Shown: in pieces, positions 4,838-5,081 of the stretch
Position numbering within the stretch: position 1 is the first letter of the stretch
How the letters are laid out: each line of letters opens with the position of its first letter
Translations under genes and position numbers: made by a program
NCBI GenBank assembly: GCA_019634245.1
Contig: JAHQVR010000318.1
Span: 1-5,081 of the forward strand
Direction: 5' to 3'
DNA length: 5,081 nucleotides
Source of the DNA: Gammaproteobacteria bacterium
GTDB taxonomy: Bacteria; Pseudomonadota; Gammaproteobacteria; Granulosicoccales; Granulosicoccaceae
Notes under the pieces: model-generated
Seen by the model: only the letters and a program-made list of their open reading frames with translations
Told to the model about the DNA's origin: nothing
The model's database searches: none

Positions 4838-5081
4838 GTGCTACTGGCAGTAGATTCACTTACCGTATCACACACGGCAAACGCTATAGATACGCGTCTG
4901 GTAGACAATCTATCCTTTTCTATCGATCAAGGCGAAACGCTGGCCATTGTTGGCGAGTCTGGCTCCGGAAAATCAGTTACATCATTAGCCATATTAGGGT
5001 TGTTGGCCAAGGAGCTAAACGTTACCTCAGGGTGCGTGATGTTTGAAGGTGTTGACCTGTTAACACTCAGTACCGAACAAC
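4838..5081 (+). CDS. Peptide-type ABC transporter ATP-binding protein (3' end outside window)
   Basis: Role: the ATPase that powers uptake of di- or oligopeptides, or similar substrates, through an inner-membrane permease pair; it works on the cytoplasmic face. Seen: the first 81 codons from GTG 4838. The N-terminus MLLAVDSLTVSH is the usual first strand, followed by LVDNLSFSIDQGETLAIVG, the Walker A motif GESGSGKS (residues 39-46, Lys45), then SVTSLAILGLL and SGCVMFEGVDLLTLSTEQ. The run GESGSGKSVTSLAILGLL is characteristic of the OppD/DppD/GsiA/YejF group rather than sugar or metal ABC ATPases. Walker B, the ABC signature and the C-terminal oligopeptide-transporter domain lie beyond the window, so single versus double (YejF-like) ATPase length cannot be judged. 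Context: same strand as the DUF1028 gene, after a 420-base gap, so probably a separate transcript. The permease and binding-protein genes are not in view and may follow. The exact substrate is unknown. Confidence 0.9.
   Translation, partial: MLLAVDSLTVSHTANAIDTRLVDNLSFSIDQGETLAIVGESGSGKSVTSLAILGLLAKELNVTSGCVMFEGVDLLTLSTEQ

Noticed and set aside
4609..5046. 145-codon plus-strand frame running into the ABC gene
   Set aside because: Its second half is a shifted reading of the Walker A region, whose correct frame starts at GTG 4838.

Overview
The window is bacterial DNA: compact plus-strand genes, Shine-Dalgarno-like leaders and GTG starts. Gene families and their flavour (a secreted zincin-like protein, a sugar-type Gfo/Idh dehydrogenase, relics of polysaccharide-related genes, a DUF1028 protein next to a peptide-type ABC ATPase) suggest a gammaproteobacterium, perhaps a marine polysaccharide degrader or a relative undergoing gene loss. 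That assignment is an inference from families only; no rRNA or tRNA is present.

Layout. 2-1309 (+): the 3' part of a gene for a probably exported protein with a HELAH zinc-metallopeptidase signature, open at the left edge. 1310-1571: non-coding spacer with two small inverted repeats. 1572-2606 (+): a complete Gfo/Idh/MocA-type NAD(P)-dependent oxidoreductase whose true start is ambiguous. 2614-3099 (+): the C-terminal part of a DUF4832-like protein, starting mid-domain only 7 bases after the dehydrogenase stop; probably a truncated relic. 3100-3660 (-): no intact gene, but the minus strand carries a clearly recognisable, frameshifted and internally deleted glycoside hydrolase family 10 (xylanase-type) gene. 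3665-4417 (+): an intact DUF1028 (Ntn-hydrolase-like) protein. 4418-4837: 420 bases without a convincing gene, containing a 15-base palindrome, a long-spaced 10-base inverted repeat and a 15-base tandem repeat. 4838-5081 (+): the start of an Opp/Dpp/YejF-type peptide ABC transporter ATPase, cut by the right edge.

How it fits together. The middle of the window (about 2590-3660) looks like a decayed carbohydrate-utilisation locus: a broken GH10 gene on one strand, a 5'-truncated DUF4832-type gene on the other, and a surviving sugar-type dehydrogenase beside them. The right part looks like a living peptide or amino-acid-derivative uptake and processing locus, because DUF1028 proteins are often found beside peptide ABC transporters. 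I see no CRISPR array, phage gene, insertion sequence or RNA gene. The most interesting result is the hidden GH10 pseudogene; I do not find evidence of a wholly new biological system.
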